Source: Rohdeia mirabilis (GTDB lineage Bacteria; Planctomycetota; UBA1135; GCA-002686595). Taken from it: 64,000 bases of DNA. The notes under the pieces were generated by a model, which worked only from the letters and a program-made list of their open reading frames with translations, was not told the origin of the DNA and did not search any database. How positions within the stretch are numbered: the stretch's first letter is position 1; each line of letters starts with the position of its first letter. Positions 21,278 through 30,112 of the stretch are shown here, piece by piece. Both the position numbers and the translations under genes were made by a program. The DNA lies in NCBI GenBank assembly GCA_007750655.1, contig CP036290.1:1-64000 (forward strand), in the 5' to 3' direction.

Positions 21278-22228
21278 ATGCGCATCGCCTCCCTCCTCCC
21301 GTCCGCCACCGAGATCGTCGCCGCCGTCGGCGCGCGCGACGAACTGGTCGGCATCAGCCACGAGTGCGACTTTCCGGCCGGGGTCGCCGGGCTGCCCGTG
21401 CTGACGCGGCCGCGCGTCGCCTTCCCGCGCGCGAGCGGTGCGATCGACCGAGCCGTGCGGCAGGTGCTCGAGGACGCGCTCGCCGTCTACGAGATCGAGC
21501 TCGACCGACTGCGCGAGGTGGCGCCGGACGTGATCGTGACCCAGGCGCTGTGCGACGTGTGCGCAGTGAGTCTGGACGACGTGCGCGCCGCGCTGCGGGA
21601 GTTGGCGTGCGAGAACGTCGAGGTCGTGAGCCTCGAGCCCGGCCGCCTGTCCGACGTGTGGGGCGACGTGCGGCGCGTCGGAGCGGCGACGGGCCACGCG
21701 GAGGAGGGTGAGCGCGCGGCGGCAGAGCTCGAGCGGCGCTGCGACCTCCTGCGTGCGCGAACCGCCGCCTTCGACGCGCGTCCGAGCGTGCTGACGGTCG
21801 AGTGGATCGAGCCGGTGATGATCGGCGGGACCTGGATGCCTGAGCTGGTCGAGATCGCGGGCGGCACCGCGCTCGTGACCGTGCCGGGACAGCACGCGCC
21901 GACGCTCGCGCTCGAGGACCTGCGTGCGCTCGATCCCGACGTGGTGCTGGTCAAGCCCTGTGGCTTCGACCTCGCGCGCACGGCGGAGGAGGCGGCGCTG
22001 TTGCAGAAGGTGCTGCCCTGGAGCGAGTGGCGCGCCGCGCGCGAGGGCCGCGTGTTCGTCGCCGACGGCAACGCCTACTTCAATCGGCCGGGCCCGCGGC
22101 TCGTGGAGTCGGCCGAGATCCTGGCCGCGTGCATGCACCCGAGCGCGTGCGAGGACCTCGTCACGAAGCACGCCGCTGCGATGCGCCGCGTGCGCCCCGA
22201 CGGAGTCTGGGTCGCCGCCGCCGACTGA
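21278..22228 (+). CDS. BtuF-like corrinoid/siderophore-binding protein without signal peptide
   Basis: The 316-residue protein begins MRIASLLPSATEIVAAVG and contains SHECDFP, DVIVTQALCDVCAV and DPDVVLVKPCGFDL, typical of the BtuF/FecB helical-backbone fold. Family members bind vitamin B12 or ferric siderophores for ABC import. No signal peptide or lipobox is present, so a cytosolic corrinoid-related role is possible (inference). The start ATG lies 1 bp after the stop of the ATP-pyrophosphatase gene. No ABC permease or ATPase partner occurs nearby. Confidence 0.82.
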   Translation: MRIASLLPSATEIVAAVGARDELVGISHECDFPAGVAGLPVLTRPRVAFPRASGAIDRAVRQVLEDALAVYEIELDRLREVAPDVIVTQALCDVCAVSLDDVRAALRELACENVEVVSLEPGRLSDVWGDVRRVGAATGHAEEGERAAAELERRCDLLRARTAAFDARPSVLTVEWIEPVMIGGTWMPELVEIAGGTALVTVPGQHAPTLALEDLRALDPDVVLVKPCGFDLARTAEEAALLQKVLPWSEWRAAREGRVFVADGNAYFNRPGPRLVESAEILAACMHPSACEDLVTKHAAAMRRVRPDGVWVAAAD

Positions 22229-22235
22229 CGTTCGC

Positions 22236-23039
22236 TCAACGCGGTGCGCGCGCGACGATCGCGGGATCCGGAGCGAGTCGCAGCTCCGATTCGCCGCTCC
22301 TCGGATAATCGAGCCGCGACAGCACGTGCCGGATGCTCTCGAGGCGCGCGCGCTTCTTGTCGTTGCCGCGCACCACGTACCAGGGCGATGCGTCGGTGCT
22401 GGTGCGCGCGAACATCGCCTCCTTGTAGTGCGTGAACGCCGCCCACCGCTCCTGGGCCTCGAGGTCGACGGTCGACAGCTTCCAGCGCTTGAGCGGGTTC
22501 GTGCGCCGGTCGAGGATGCGCTTCTCCTGCTCCTCGCGGTCGATCGAGAACCACAGCTTCACGAGCACCAGGTCGTCATCGAGCAGCATCCGTTCGAAGT
22601 CGACGACCTGCTCCATGAAGAGCTCGTACTGCTCGTCCGTGCAGAAGCCCATCACCGGCTCGACGACGGCGCGGTTGTACCAGCTGCGGTCGAACAGGAC
22701 GACCTCGCCGGGCGCGGGCAGCTGCGAGACGTAGCGTTCGAAGTACCACTGACCGCGTTCGCGTTCGTCCGGCTTGGGCAGCGCGACGATGCGCACGTGG
22801 CGCGGCCGCAGGTGTTGGCCGAAGCGGATGATCGCGCCGCCCTTGCCCGCCGTGTCGCGCCCTTCGAACAGCACGGCGACGCGCTTGCCCTCGGCGACGA
22901 CGTGCGACTGGAACTCGAGCAGTTCGAGCTGCAGTCGCGCGAGTTCGATCTGGTAGTCGCGGTCGAGCTCTTCGTCGAGGACCTGTGCCAACCAGGCCGG
23001 CGTCGTGTCCGGGTCGTCGTGGTGGTGGGCGCTGGTCAT
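22236..23039 (-). CDS. ppk2: Polyphosphate kinase 2 (PPK2 family)
   Basis: PPK2 enzymes transfer phosphate between polyphosphate and nucleoside di- or monophosphates. The 267-residue single-domain protein has Walker A FEGRDTAGKGG (about 58-68), Walker B DRSWYNRA at 117-124, and the lid segment with RILDRRTNPLKRWKLS. Length and motifs fit the one-domain PPK2 class; which nucleotide it prefers cannot be read by eye. The ATG at 23039 gives an N-terminus starting MTSAHHHDDP. It converges on the BtuF-like gene with 7 bp between stops. Confidence 0.93.
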   Translation of the reverse strand: MTSAHHHDDPDTTPAWLAQVLDEELDRDYQIELARLQLELLEFQSHVVAEGKRVAVLFEGRDTAGKGGAIIRFGQHLRPRHVRIVALPKPDERERGQWYFERYVSQLPAPGEVVLFDRSWYNRAVVEPVMGFCTDEQYELFMEQVVDFERMLLDDDLVLVKLWFSIDREEQEKRILDRRTNPLKRWKLSTVDLEAQERWAAFTHYKEAMFARTSTDASPWYVVRGNDKKRARLESIRHVLSRLDYPRSGESELRLAPDPAIVARAPR

Positions 23040-23266
23040 GGTCGGGTGGGGCGAATCGGCCCGCGGCGGGCGGCGAGCGGCGAGATTCTGGCCGTGCGCG
23101 CCCCGAGCGCCAGCACGAAGTTCGAAGGCCGGACCGGTTGAGGGTTCGCCGGCTCGACCGTTCTTCTTGCCGCCGCCTCCCCACCGCCTCCCCCGCCCAC
23201 CCTGGGAAGACGGAAGCACGCCGCGGTCGGTGGCGGGTTCGCCCCGCGAAACTCGATCGCCCGCGC

Positions 23267-24301
23267 TCAGGTCCGCAGGTCGAGCACGTCCTGCACGTCG
23301 AGCAGACCCATCGGCCGCCGCTCGTCGTCCAGCACCGCCAACTGGTCGATGCGGTGCTCCTTCAGGATCGCCATCGCCTCGTCCACCAGGCGGTCGGGAC
23401 CGATCCACTTCGGATTCGTGCCCATGTGGTCGTCGATGTTCGCGGCGCTCGGATCACCGGGCGACTCGGACAGCCAACGCCGCAGGTCGCCATCGGTGAA
23501 GACGCCGACCAGCCGCCCGGCCGGGTCGACGATCAGCGCGGCCCCGGGACGGCCGGGCGTGCGACTGATGACGTGCAGCACGTGGCTGAGCTTCGACCCG
23601 GCCGGCACCAACGGCAGCTCGCCGTCCATCCGCATCACCTCGCGCACGCGCATGAGCTTGCGACCGAGGCTTCCGGCGGGGTGGTAGCGCGCGTAGTCCT
23701 CGCGACTGAACCCGCGCTCCTTGCTGACGACCATCGCCAGCGCGTCGCCGAGGGCCAGCATCGCGCTCGTGCTCGCCGTCGGCGCCAGACCCAGCGGACA
23801 GGCCTCGCCCACCGGACCGAGCTCGAGCACCACGTCCGCGTGGCGGCCCAGGGTCGACTCGGCGCTCTCGGTGATCGCGACGATCGGTGCGCCGATGCGC
23901 TTCGTCGCGGGCAGGAGCGCCTTGATCTCGGCCGTCTCGCCGGAGTTCGACAGGGCGATCAACAGGTCGACCGAGCGCACGCGCCCCAGATCGCCGTGCA
24001 GTGCCTCGCCGGGGTGCAGGCTGATCGACGGCGTGCCGGTCGACGCCAGGGTCGCGCTGATCTTCGCGCCCACGAGGCCCGCCTTGCCCATGCCGGTGAC
24101 GACCACGGTGCCGGTGCAGGCCAGCACGCGATCGACGGCGTGTCCGAACGCCGCGCCGAGCCGGTCCTCGAGCCCCGCGATCGCCGCCGCCTCGGTCCGG
24201 ATCACCTCGGCCGCGTGGGCCAGGCGCCGGGCCAGGGGGGTCGGCGTCGGGCTCAGGAGGTCGGCTTCTGTGGCGTCGCGGTCGGTGCGGGGGTCGTCCA
24301 T
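23267..24301 (-). CDS. kdsD: D-arabinose 5-phosphate isomerase (KdsD/KpsF/GutQ family)
   Basis: KdsD converts ribulose 5-phosphate to arabinose 5-phosphate, the first step to Kdo. The 344-residue protein has a SIS domain (about 45-190) with TGMGKAGLVGAKISATLASTG and SNSGETAEI, then two CBS domains (about 222-344) containing GVFTDGDLRR. Length and domain order match KdsD. Together with kdsC and the lpt genes, it shows that Kdo-containing lipopolysaccharide is likely made. The ATG at 24301 gives MDDPRTDRDA; the divergent M50 protease gene starts 130 bp away. Confidence 0.93.
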   Translation of the reverse strand: MDDPRTDRDATEADLLSPTPTPLARRLAHAAEVIRTEAAAIAGLEDRLGAAFGHAVDRVLACTGTVVVTGMGKAGLVGAKISATLASTGTPSISLHPGEALHGDLGRVRSVDLLIALSNSGETAEIKALLPATKRIGAPIVAITESAESTLGRHADVVLELGPVGEACPLGLAPTASTSAMLALGDALAMVVSKERGFSREDYARYHPAGSLGRKLMRVREVMRMDGELPLVPAGSKLSHVLHVISRTPGRPGAALIVDPAGRLVGVFTDGDLRRWLSESPGDPSAANIDDHMGTNPKWIGPDRLVDEAMAILKEHRIDQLAVLDDERRPMGLLDVQDVLDLRT

Positions 24302-24431
24302 GGGCGCGAGCAGTCTAGCGCCGGGAGTGGGCAGGGATGACGCGGTGGCCGGGACGGACCTGGGAACCACCGGACGGAGGGTCCACAATCCTCGGCCCCG
24401 GACGCCGACCGGCCTCCGGACGACCCGACCC

Positions 24432-25127
24432 ATGACGCTCCTCGCACTCACCGACGCCGACACCCAACAGGTGGTGCGGATCGTGCTCCTGGTGGGCTTC
24501 GTGATCCTGTCCCTGTCGATCCACGAGTGGGCCCACGCCTACACGGCCCACAAGCTGGGGGACGACACGGCCAAGTCGATGGGGCGGTTGACCTGGAACC
24601 CGATCGTGCACATCGATCCGGTCATGACGATCGCGGTGCCGGCGATCCTGCTGATCATGTCGAACGGGACGTTCGTGTTCGGCGGCGCCAAGCCGGTGCC
24701 CGTGGACCCGCGCAACTTCAAGAACCCCTACGCGGCCAATGCCCTCGTCGCCGCGGCTGGGCCGATCTCGAACCTGGTCCAAGCCTTCGTGTTCGCGATC
24801 GTCTGGTACCTCTCGATCCGCGTCTGGGGCTACCAGCAGCACGAGCTCCTTCCGGCCGTGCTGAAGCTCACGGCGTACCTCAACGTCATCCTGGCGGTGT
24901 TCAACATGATCCCGATCCCGCCGCTCGACGGGTCTCGGATCGTGATGTGGCTGCTGCCGCAGGGCATGCGGCCCGGCTTCGCAGGGCTCGAGCGGATCGG
25001 CATCTTCATCGTCCTCGCGTTGATCTACATGACCCCGTTGGGGCCGGAAGTCTTCCGAACGATGCTCTCCCTCAACGCCCAGCTCTTCTCACTCGTGGGT
25101 GAGCTGATGGGGCTGCTCGGCCTCTGA
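24432..25127 (+). CDS. Site-2-protease-like M50 membrane metalloprotease
   Basis: This 231-residue integral membrane protein has the zinc motif HEWAH at 31-35 inside the first helices and NMIPIPPLDGSRI later, giving the third ligand Asp. It belongs to the short M50 subgroup related to FtsH-less rhomboid-like peptidases with no PDZ domain. Four to six hydrophobic segments are visible. Such proteins cleave substrates within the membrane; the substrate is unknown. The ATG follows a short intergenic region divergent from kdsD. scpA begins 40 bp downstream and may be co-transcribed. Confidence 0.88.
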   Translation: MTLLALTDADTQQVVRIVLLVGFVILSLSIHEWAHAYTAHKLGDDTAKSMGRLTWNPIVHIDPVMTIAVPAILLIMSNGTFVFGGAKPVPVDPRNFKNPYAANALVAAAGPISNLVQAFVFAIVWYLSIRVWGYQQHELLPAVLKLTAYLNVILAVFNMIPIPPLDGSRIVMWLLPQGMRPGFAGLERIGIFIVLALIYMTPLGPEVFRTMLSLNAQLFSLVGELMGLLGL

Positions 25128-25167
25128 GCGCCCAACGGACGTCGGCCACCGGCTAGCATCGCCCCCC

Positions 25168-26283
25168 GTGATCGATCAGTCCCAGAGCCAACCGACCGCC
25201 GAGCCCGAACCGGCCTGGCAGGACGACGACTTCACCGTTCGCCTCGAACGCGTGTTCTCGGGGCCGATGGACCTGCTGCTGCACCTGGTGCGCGAGCAGG
25301 AGGTCGAGATCCACGAGATCGAGATCCACGCGATCGTCCGCGACTACCTGGACTACCTCAAGCACCTCACCGAGCTCGACATCGAGGCCGCCGGTGACTT
25401 CGTGCTGATGGCCGCGACGCTGATGGCGATCAAGTCGCGCTCGCTGCTGCCGAAGGAAGAGCTGGACCTCGAGGAAGAGCTCGACCCGCGCGACGAACTG
25501 ATCGAGCGGTTGATGGAGTTCCGGCGCTTCCGCGGCGCGGCCGAGGACCTCGAAGTGCGGCTGCTCGACCGCGGCAAATTGTTCGAGCGCGGCTGGCACG
25601 GCGACGTGAAGGCCAGCCGCCCCGAGCCGATGCTCGACCTGGGCGACCTGACGGCCTGGGACCTGCTCGGCCACTGGTCCCGCCTGCAGCGCGAGACCCA
25701 GATGAACCAGCCCCGGCACATCGCCGGGGACCGTCGGCCGCTGCGCTTCTACGTCACGGGTCTGGCCGATGCGCTCGTCCGGCGCCGGACCTCGACCCTG
25801 CGCGAGATCGTCGACAACGACCTGGGCGACGCGCCGTCGCGCGAGGGTCTGATCGGCTCGTTCTGCGCGGTGCTCGAGCTGGCGAAGCTCGGGCTCGTCT
25901 CGGTCGACCAGGACGACGTGCGCGGTGACATCCGACTGACGCTGATCGCCGGGAGCGCCGAAGAGGTCAGCGAGATCCTGTCCAGCGCGACGATGGACGA
26001 GGAGGTCGACGAGGCCCAGCGCGCCGAGGCCGAACGCCAGTTGGATGCCGCGGGCGCGGTCTCGAGCGACGAGTTGATCGACGACGAGCCGACCGCGGCC
26101 GCGCACGGCGAGGGCGCGCTCGACCACAGCGAACACGACGTGGCCGAGCTCGAGCCCACCCTGTCGGAGCTCGCTCCCGACCTGCCCACGGACGTGGAGC
26201 ACACCTACACGGTCGAGGGCGAGGACGAGAAGTTGCTCGGGCGCGACGGCGACGAGGTCGAAGGCGACCGACGCGACGGCTGA
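25168..26283 (+). CDS. scpA: Segregation and condensation protein A
   Basis: ScpA is the kleisin partner of SMC in chromosome condensation. The 371-residue protein has the N-terminal SMC-head-binding region (FSGPMDLLLHLVREQEVEIHEI), the mid-helix LVLMAATLMAIKSRSLLP-type segment, and the C-terminal winged-helix part with SFCAVLELAKLGLV. A GTG start is used. About 105 extra acidic residues (265-371) extend the usual ~260-residue protein. The last ~75 codons (from 26057) recur in degraded form at 28765-28984. No scpB lies next to it. The accessory island begins right after the stop. Confidence 0.92.
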   Translation: MIDQSQSQPTAEPEPAWQDDDFTVRLERVFSGPMDLLLHLVREQEVEIHEIEIHAIVRDYLDYLKHLTELDIEAAGDFVLMAATLMAIKSRSLLPKEELDLEEELDPRDELIERLMEFRRFRGAAEDLEVRLLDRGKLFERGWHGDVKASRPEPMLDLGDLTAWDLLGHWSRLQRETQMNQPRHIAGDRRPLRFYVTGLADALVRRRTSTLREIVDNDLGDAPSREGLIGSFCAVLELAKLGLVSVDQDDVRGDIRLTLIAGSAEEVSEILSSATMDEEVDEAQRAEAERQLDAAGAVSSDELIDDEPTAAAHGEGALDHSEHDVAELEPTLSELAPDLPTDVEHTYTVEGEDEKLLGRDGDEVEGDRRDG

Positions 26284-26333
26284 GGCGGCGGATTGGACGG
26301 GCGGCAGCGGCGCGAAAGAGCGCCGCGTTTGGT

Positions 26334-26526
26334 CTAGCAGCCCGTTTCGAAAGTCCCTACTGCAACGTCCCTACTGGGGCTTCCTCCTCGCCGCCGATGC
26401 TTCGTCGGACTCGCCGATCCGTGCTCAACGACCCTGAAGGATCGCCTGCGCCGTCTCGTCTTCGTCCTCCTTGCCTCGACGACGATGAGTTCGCCTCGCT
26501 ACGGGACTCTCGAGACAGGCTGCTAG
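26334..26526. mobile_element. MITE-like element with 24-bp terminal inverted repeats
   Basis: The left end, 26334-26357, and the right end, 26503-26526, are inverted copies of a CTAGCAGCC...AGTCCC sequence matching at 21 of 24 positions. The 193-bp unit holds no gene-sized frame. Terminal CTAG may belong to the repeat or to a target duplication. Size, inverted ends and lack of a transposase are what a non-autonomous mobile element shows. It lies 50 bp after the scpA stop, at the left edge of the island. Confidence 0.65.
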
Positions 26527-26709
26527 TCATGTGAGTAGCGCTCTCGACGCATGTTCGTCGCCTCGTTCAAGGCGCCGAAATGATCTTGGAAGTGACCCAC
26601 GCCACTAGGATCAAGCCATTCTCGATCGCCTTTGCGCTCCTTCCATTCGCTCGCCCCATCCCACCGATGACGCCCGCCACTCCGGTGCGCCGTTGGCGGC
26701 GGTCGCTCG

Positions 26710-26928
26710 GTGGACACCACGGGCGATCCGAACTTCGCGCTGCGTCCCGAAACCACCTGGGACTGGCGTGGCCCACTGCGGGTCCAGGACGAGGGCCGTG
26801 CGGGCGAGGTACCGCGCGACGAGATCCGGGCCGCGACCGAACGGACTTCGTCGGAGCTCGGCTACGAGCGCCGCAGCGACGGAAACGCCGACATCTTGGT
26901 GCGAGCGACGGTGGACGTCACCGCGTAG
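26710..26928 (+). pseudogene. Possible fragment of a DUF4136-like lipoprotein
   Basis: A 72-codon open frame contains DPNFALRPETTWDWRGPL and later RTSSELGYERRSDGNADILVRATVDV. The aromatic TWDW segment followed by a Glu/Arg helix and a GADF/Y-type strand recalls DUF4136 lipoproteins, which are about twice as long. An upstream in-frame stop cuts off any signal peptide. A hydrophobic signal-like stretch lies in a different frame just upstream (26623-26665), consistent with a frameshift. The resemblance is by eye only. Confidence 0.35.
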
Positions 26929-27003
26929 AGCGCGTGGGGTGGTCCGAGCACTCCGAGTCAGCCACAGACCAAGCTGCGCTGCGCCGACTCTTGCTCGACC
27001 GAC

Positions 27004-28350
27004 CTAAGGTTGGGAGGGTTGCTCTTCGCCCGAGTCATTCCAGTGCAGGAAGATGCGCTCGCCTCCGAAGACGAACAAGAGCCCCGCGCCTGCCGCGTAG
27101 AGAACCATGGGGTCTTGCGATCCCTTCGTCCAGACGAGCGCAGCGAGAACGACACCATCAAGTACAAGCGCCGTGACGAGCACCCACGGCTTAGCTCCAA
27201 TATCTCTCGCGTTGTTGCGCAACACACCCCAGTGCAAGGCCATGTCCATCAACAGGTAGAAGATTGCTCCGATGGAGGCGATGCGACCGAGGTCGAAGAA
27301 GACTGTGAGCAGCATCGCAGCCACCACCGTGTAGACGATGGTATGCGTATGAACGTCCCCAGGCATGCCGAAGTGGCGGTGGGGCACGAGCTTCATCTTG
27401 GTGAGCATCGTGAGCATTCTGGAGACCCCGAACACGCTTGCGATCACCCCCGAGATGGTGGCAAGGATGGCCAAGGCAATCGTTAGCGTCCGACCAAGTT
27501 CTCCGAAGGCCGGTCGCGCAGCTTCCGCAAGTGCGAAGTCGCGCGCCGCCACAATCTCATCAATCGTAAGACTGCTACCTACGGCCCAGGACACCGCCAA
27601 GTAGATACAGGCGCAGATGGCGATCGAGATGATGATCGCGCGCCCCACGTTCTTCTTCGGCTCCTTGATCTCAGCACCACTGTTGGTGATGGTCGTGAAG
27701 CCCTTGTACGCGAGGATTCCGAGCGCGGTTCCAGTCAGCATCCCGCCCACACCGAAATCTCCAGCCGCACCCTGAGAGCCACTCTCGAGCGAGATCCCCG
27801 ACGCCCACAGCCCGGCCACGGCGAACGCGGCGATCCCCGCAATCTTGACGAAGGCTGTAAGCACCGACAGCTTGCCGATTAGCTCATTCCCAGCGATGTT
27901 CACAAGGAACGCGGCGGCAAGCAGGCCGACCCCAAGAGCCGGGATGAGGAGTTCCGTGTTCTCGACGTCGAACAGCTGCAGCGTATAGGTGCCAAAGGTG
28001 CGCGCCACCAGGCTCTCGTTGATGACCATCGAGAGGTACATCAATACAGCGAAGCTCGCGGTGGCCGTACCCTTGCCGTACACCTCCTGGAGGTAGCTTG
28101 CGATGCCCCCCGAAGACGGGCTCGCATTCGACATCTTCACGTACGTGTATGCGCTGAAGCTGCTGATGATTGCCGCCGCGACGAACGCGAGCGGGAACAG
28201 ACGCCCCGCCTGCTCTGCCACCTGCCCCGTGATGGCAAAGATGCCTGCGCCAATCATGACTCCAGTCCCCATAGCGACCGCCCCAAGAAGCGAGAGACTG
28301 TCCTTTTTGAAGGCCTTTTCAGAATCGGCGTCGTGTTCGTCACTCATCAT
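27004..28350 (-). CDS. APC-family amino acid permease
   Basis: This 448-residue membrane transporter of the amino acid-polyamine-organocation superfamily has about 12 hydrophobic segments. The first helix carries the substrate-site motif GTGVMIGAGIFAITG, and the sixth region shows AYKGFTTITNSGAEIKEPKKNVGRAI, typical of the CAT/YfnA-like branch. Substrate unknown. The start is ATG ATG (MMSDEHD), only 2 bp from a nine-unit 8-bp tandem repeat on its 5' side. Codon third positions contain more A/T than neighbouring chromosomal genes, which supports acquisition by transfer. Confidence 0.9.
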   Translation of the reverse strand: MMSDEHDADSEKAFKKDSLSLLGAVAMGTGVMIGAGIFAITGQVAEQAGRLFPLAFVAAAIISSFSAYTYVKMSNASPSSGGIASYLQEVYGKGTATASFAVLMYLSMVINESLVARTFGTYTLQLFDVENTELLIPALGVGLLAAAFLVNIAGNELIGKLSVLTAFVKIAGIAAFAVAGLWASGISLESGSQGAAGDFGVGGMLTGTALGILAYKGFTTITNSGAEIKEPKKNVGRAIIISIAICACIYLAVSWAVGSSLTIDEIVAARDFALAEAARPAFGELGRTLTIALAILATISGVIASVFGVSRMLTMLTKMKLVPHRHFGMPGDVHTHTIVYTVVAAMLLTVFFDLGRIASIGAIFYLLMDMALHWGVLRNNARDIGAKPWVLVTALVLDGVVLAALVWTKGSQDPMVLYAAGAGLLFVFGGERIFLHWNDSGEEQPSQP

Positions 28351-28352
28351 CG

Positions 28353-28424
28353 TCAGGGCTTCAGGGCTTCAGGGCTTCAGGGCTTCAGGGCTTCAGGGCG
28401 TCAGGGCGTCAGGGCTTCAGGGCT
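28353..28424 (-). repeat. Nine tandem 8-bp repeats at the permease 5' end
   Basis: TCAGGGCT (plus-strand reading) is repeated nine times without interruption; two units have a G in the last place (28393-28408). The array ends 2 bp before the permease start codon, occupying the position of a ribosome-binding site and leader. Simple repeats of this kind change copy number by slippage, so it could tune translation or transcription of the permease (inference). Confidence 0.9.
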
Positions 28425-28490
28425 TCGTGTGGCAGGACCCCCTGAGAGTGCCCAGGAGCGTTCTGCCGCCGGCGATGTAGCCTGGTCCGG

Positions 28491-28764
28491 ATGCAGAGTA
28501 GCCGCATCTATGCCCAGGTTCTCAGGTTGAAGGCGCCCTGAGGCGTCTCGAGCGTCGACATCGACGCTCGGAAGAAGGAGGTCCGGGTCTTCATCGAAGT
28601 TGGCCAGGGGGGCCGCTTGCCATACCCCGAGTGCGGGAAGGAGTGTCGCACCCACGACCGCCGCGAGCGGAAGTGGCGCCACCTGGACACATGCGACTAC
28701 CGCACAGTCATCGTCGCGCAGGTGGCGCGTGTCCGCTGCCCCGAGCACGGCGTTCGCCAGGTCA
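28491..28764 (+). pseudogene. ISL3-family transposase remnant (N-terminal zinc finger part)
   Basis: From the ATG at 28491 the translation reads MQSSRIYAQVLRLKAP, then a TGA at 28539-28541 where ISL3 transposases have Trp, then an N-terminal segment with CGKEC, a Trp-Arg-His-Leu-Asp motif and RVRCPEHGV. This is the zinc-ribbon head of ISL3 transposases (~400 residues full length). The catalytic DDE part is absent because at 28765 the sequence switches to a copy of the scpA 3' end. It is truncated and carries a nonsense mutation, so it cannot be active. Confidence 0.8.
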
Positions 28765-28984
28765 CGGTCTCCAGCGACGAGCTGATCGACGACGAGCCGA
28801 CCGCCGCGGCGCACGGCGAGGCCGCGCTCGTCCACAGCGAATACGATGTGGCCGAACTCGAGCCGACCCTGTCCGAACTGGGCCCGACCTTCCCACCGAC
28901 GTGGAGCACACCTACACGGTCGAGGGCGAGAAGTTGCTCGGGCGCGACGGCGACGAGATCGAACGCGCCGACTGAGGCGGCGGG
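28765..28984 (+). pseudogene. Diverged duplicate of the scpA 3' end
   Basis: This segment aligns with 26057-26293 (the last ~75 codons of scpA, its stop and about 10 bp beyond). Identity is roughly 90% by eye. It has a one-base deletion near 28889 that shifts frame, a 6-bp deletion in the codons for the final acidic stretch, and loss of further codons before the stop at 28973-28975. Upstream it is joined to ISL3 transposase code rather than scpA code. It is therefore a non-functional tail that brackets the permease segment of the island. Confidence 0.85.
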
Positions 28985-29286
28985 CGGGTCGTACGGCTGG
29001 AGCCCCGGCCAACTTCGGTTCATCTGGGGGCCGAGTGTCGTCCAGCGCCCCATGTAGCGGCCGCTTGACGACCGCTCGCGTTTCGGAGCATCCGATCCGT
29101 GGGGCCGCCGCGCGGCACGAGGAGCCGCTTTCCCCCTGGGTGTTGGCCTCCACCATCTCAGTGGGCCGACGTCACAGTGGGGAGCGAATCACCTAGACCA
29201 CGGCCACCAGGAGTACCCTGCCAAGTGGGTTTCGCCCGTGAGGCATCGGCTGGGCCGATGAGCAAATGGGGATTTCTAGTGCTCCC

Positions 29287-29814
29287 ATGTCCATCACCAC
29301 CATCACCTCACGACGCCTGGCAGCTTGGCTGCTGGTGTCGCTGGTGGTCCTGGCGACATCGACCGGACGCGTGTGCTGCTGCCTCGTGCAGGCCCATGGT
29401 GCGGACACCGCTGCGTTCGTGGAGAGCGGGGAAATCGATGCGGGTCTCGAGACAGCGAGTGCCCGGGTCGCGCACGTTCCCCACTCGCACTCGCACGGGG
29501 GATCGAGCCACCACCAAGCCGGCGAGACCGGTCATGGGCCCGCTTGCCCCTCGTGCTCCCACGATCAAGAAGGCTCGGACGGTCCTTGTGACGGCAACGC
29601 ACCCGGTGAGGGCGACTGCCACTGCCTCACTTCGGCAGGTGAATCGGCAGAGCTCGATCGCTGGGGCGGCCCGGAGTCCGAAGCCGCGGCCGTGCCTTCG
29701 AGCATGAGGTTCGTCCTTCCGGTGGGAGCCCAATCTGCTCCGCCGGCACAGCGTCGCGTAGTGAGGAGGCGGGCCCCTCCACTCTTCGTCTTGTACTGCT
29801 CGTACTTGTGTTGA
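29287..29814 (+). CDS. Small exported Cys/His-rich protein of the metal island
   Basis: I do not recognise a family. The 175-residue product starts MSITTITSRRLAAWLLVSLVVLATSTGRVCCC, a signal-peptide-like stretch followed by a triple cysteine. The mature part has HSHSHGGSSHHQ, CPSCSHDQ and several further Cys/His pairs. Such composition fits binding of copper, silver or zinc in the periplasm (inference). An in-frame ATG lies 21 bp upstream (29266), but the signal peptide is better framed from 29287. It stands at the head of the metal resistance genes, in the same orientation. Confidence 0.6.
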   Translation: MSITTITSRRLAAWLLVSLVVLATSTGRVCCCLVQAHGADTAAFVESGEIDAGLETASARVAHVPHSHSHGGSSHHQAGETGHGPACPSCSHDQEGSDGPCDGNAPGEGDCHCLTSAGESAELDRWGGPESEAAAVPSSMRFVLPVGAQSAPPAQRRVVRRRAPPLFVLYCSYLC

Positions 29815-30112
29815 GACGAGGTCGCTGCTGTCCATTCGTGGAAGCAGCGCCAGTCCGTTGCGATCGGCTGGCCGGTCGAGCCACCGCGTGCTCGACGGTC
29901 TGAGCGGCGAAGCCCCGAGGGTCTCCAACCGCATGCGCTGATGAAGCGCTCCCTCCGGCGAAGCCGAGTCGCGTTTCGCTGGCGAGCCCGATCCGGGGCC
30001 CGCGACGCGACAGCCTCCCGGCAACCGGTCCTCGAGCTCGCCCACGCAGGTCATCTCGAACGTCGAGATCGATCCAGGTCAAGCCCGACGAATCACAAGA
30101 GAAAGCAGACCA

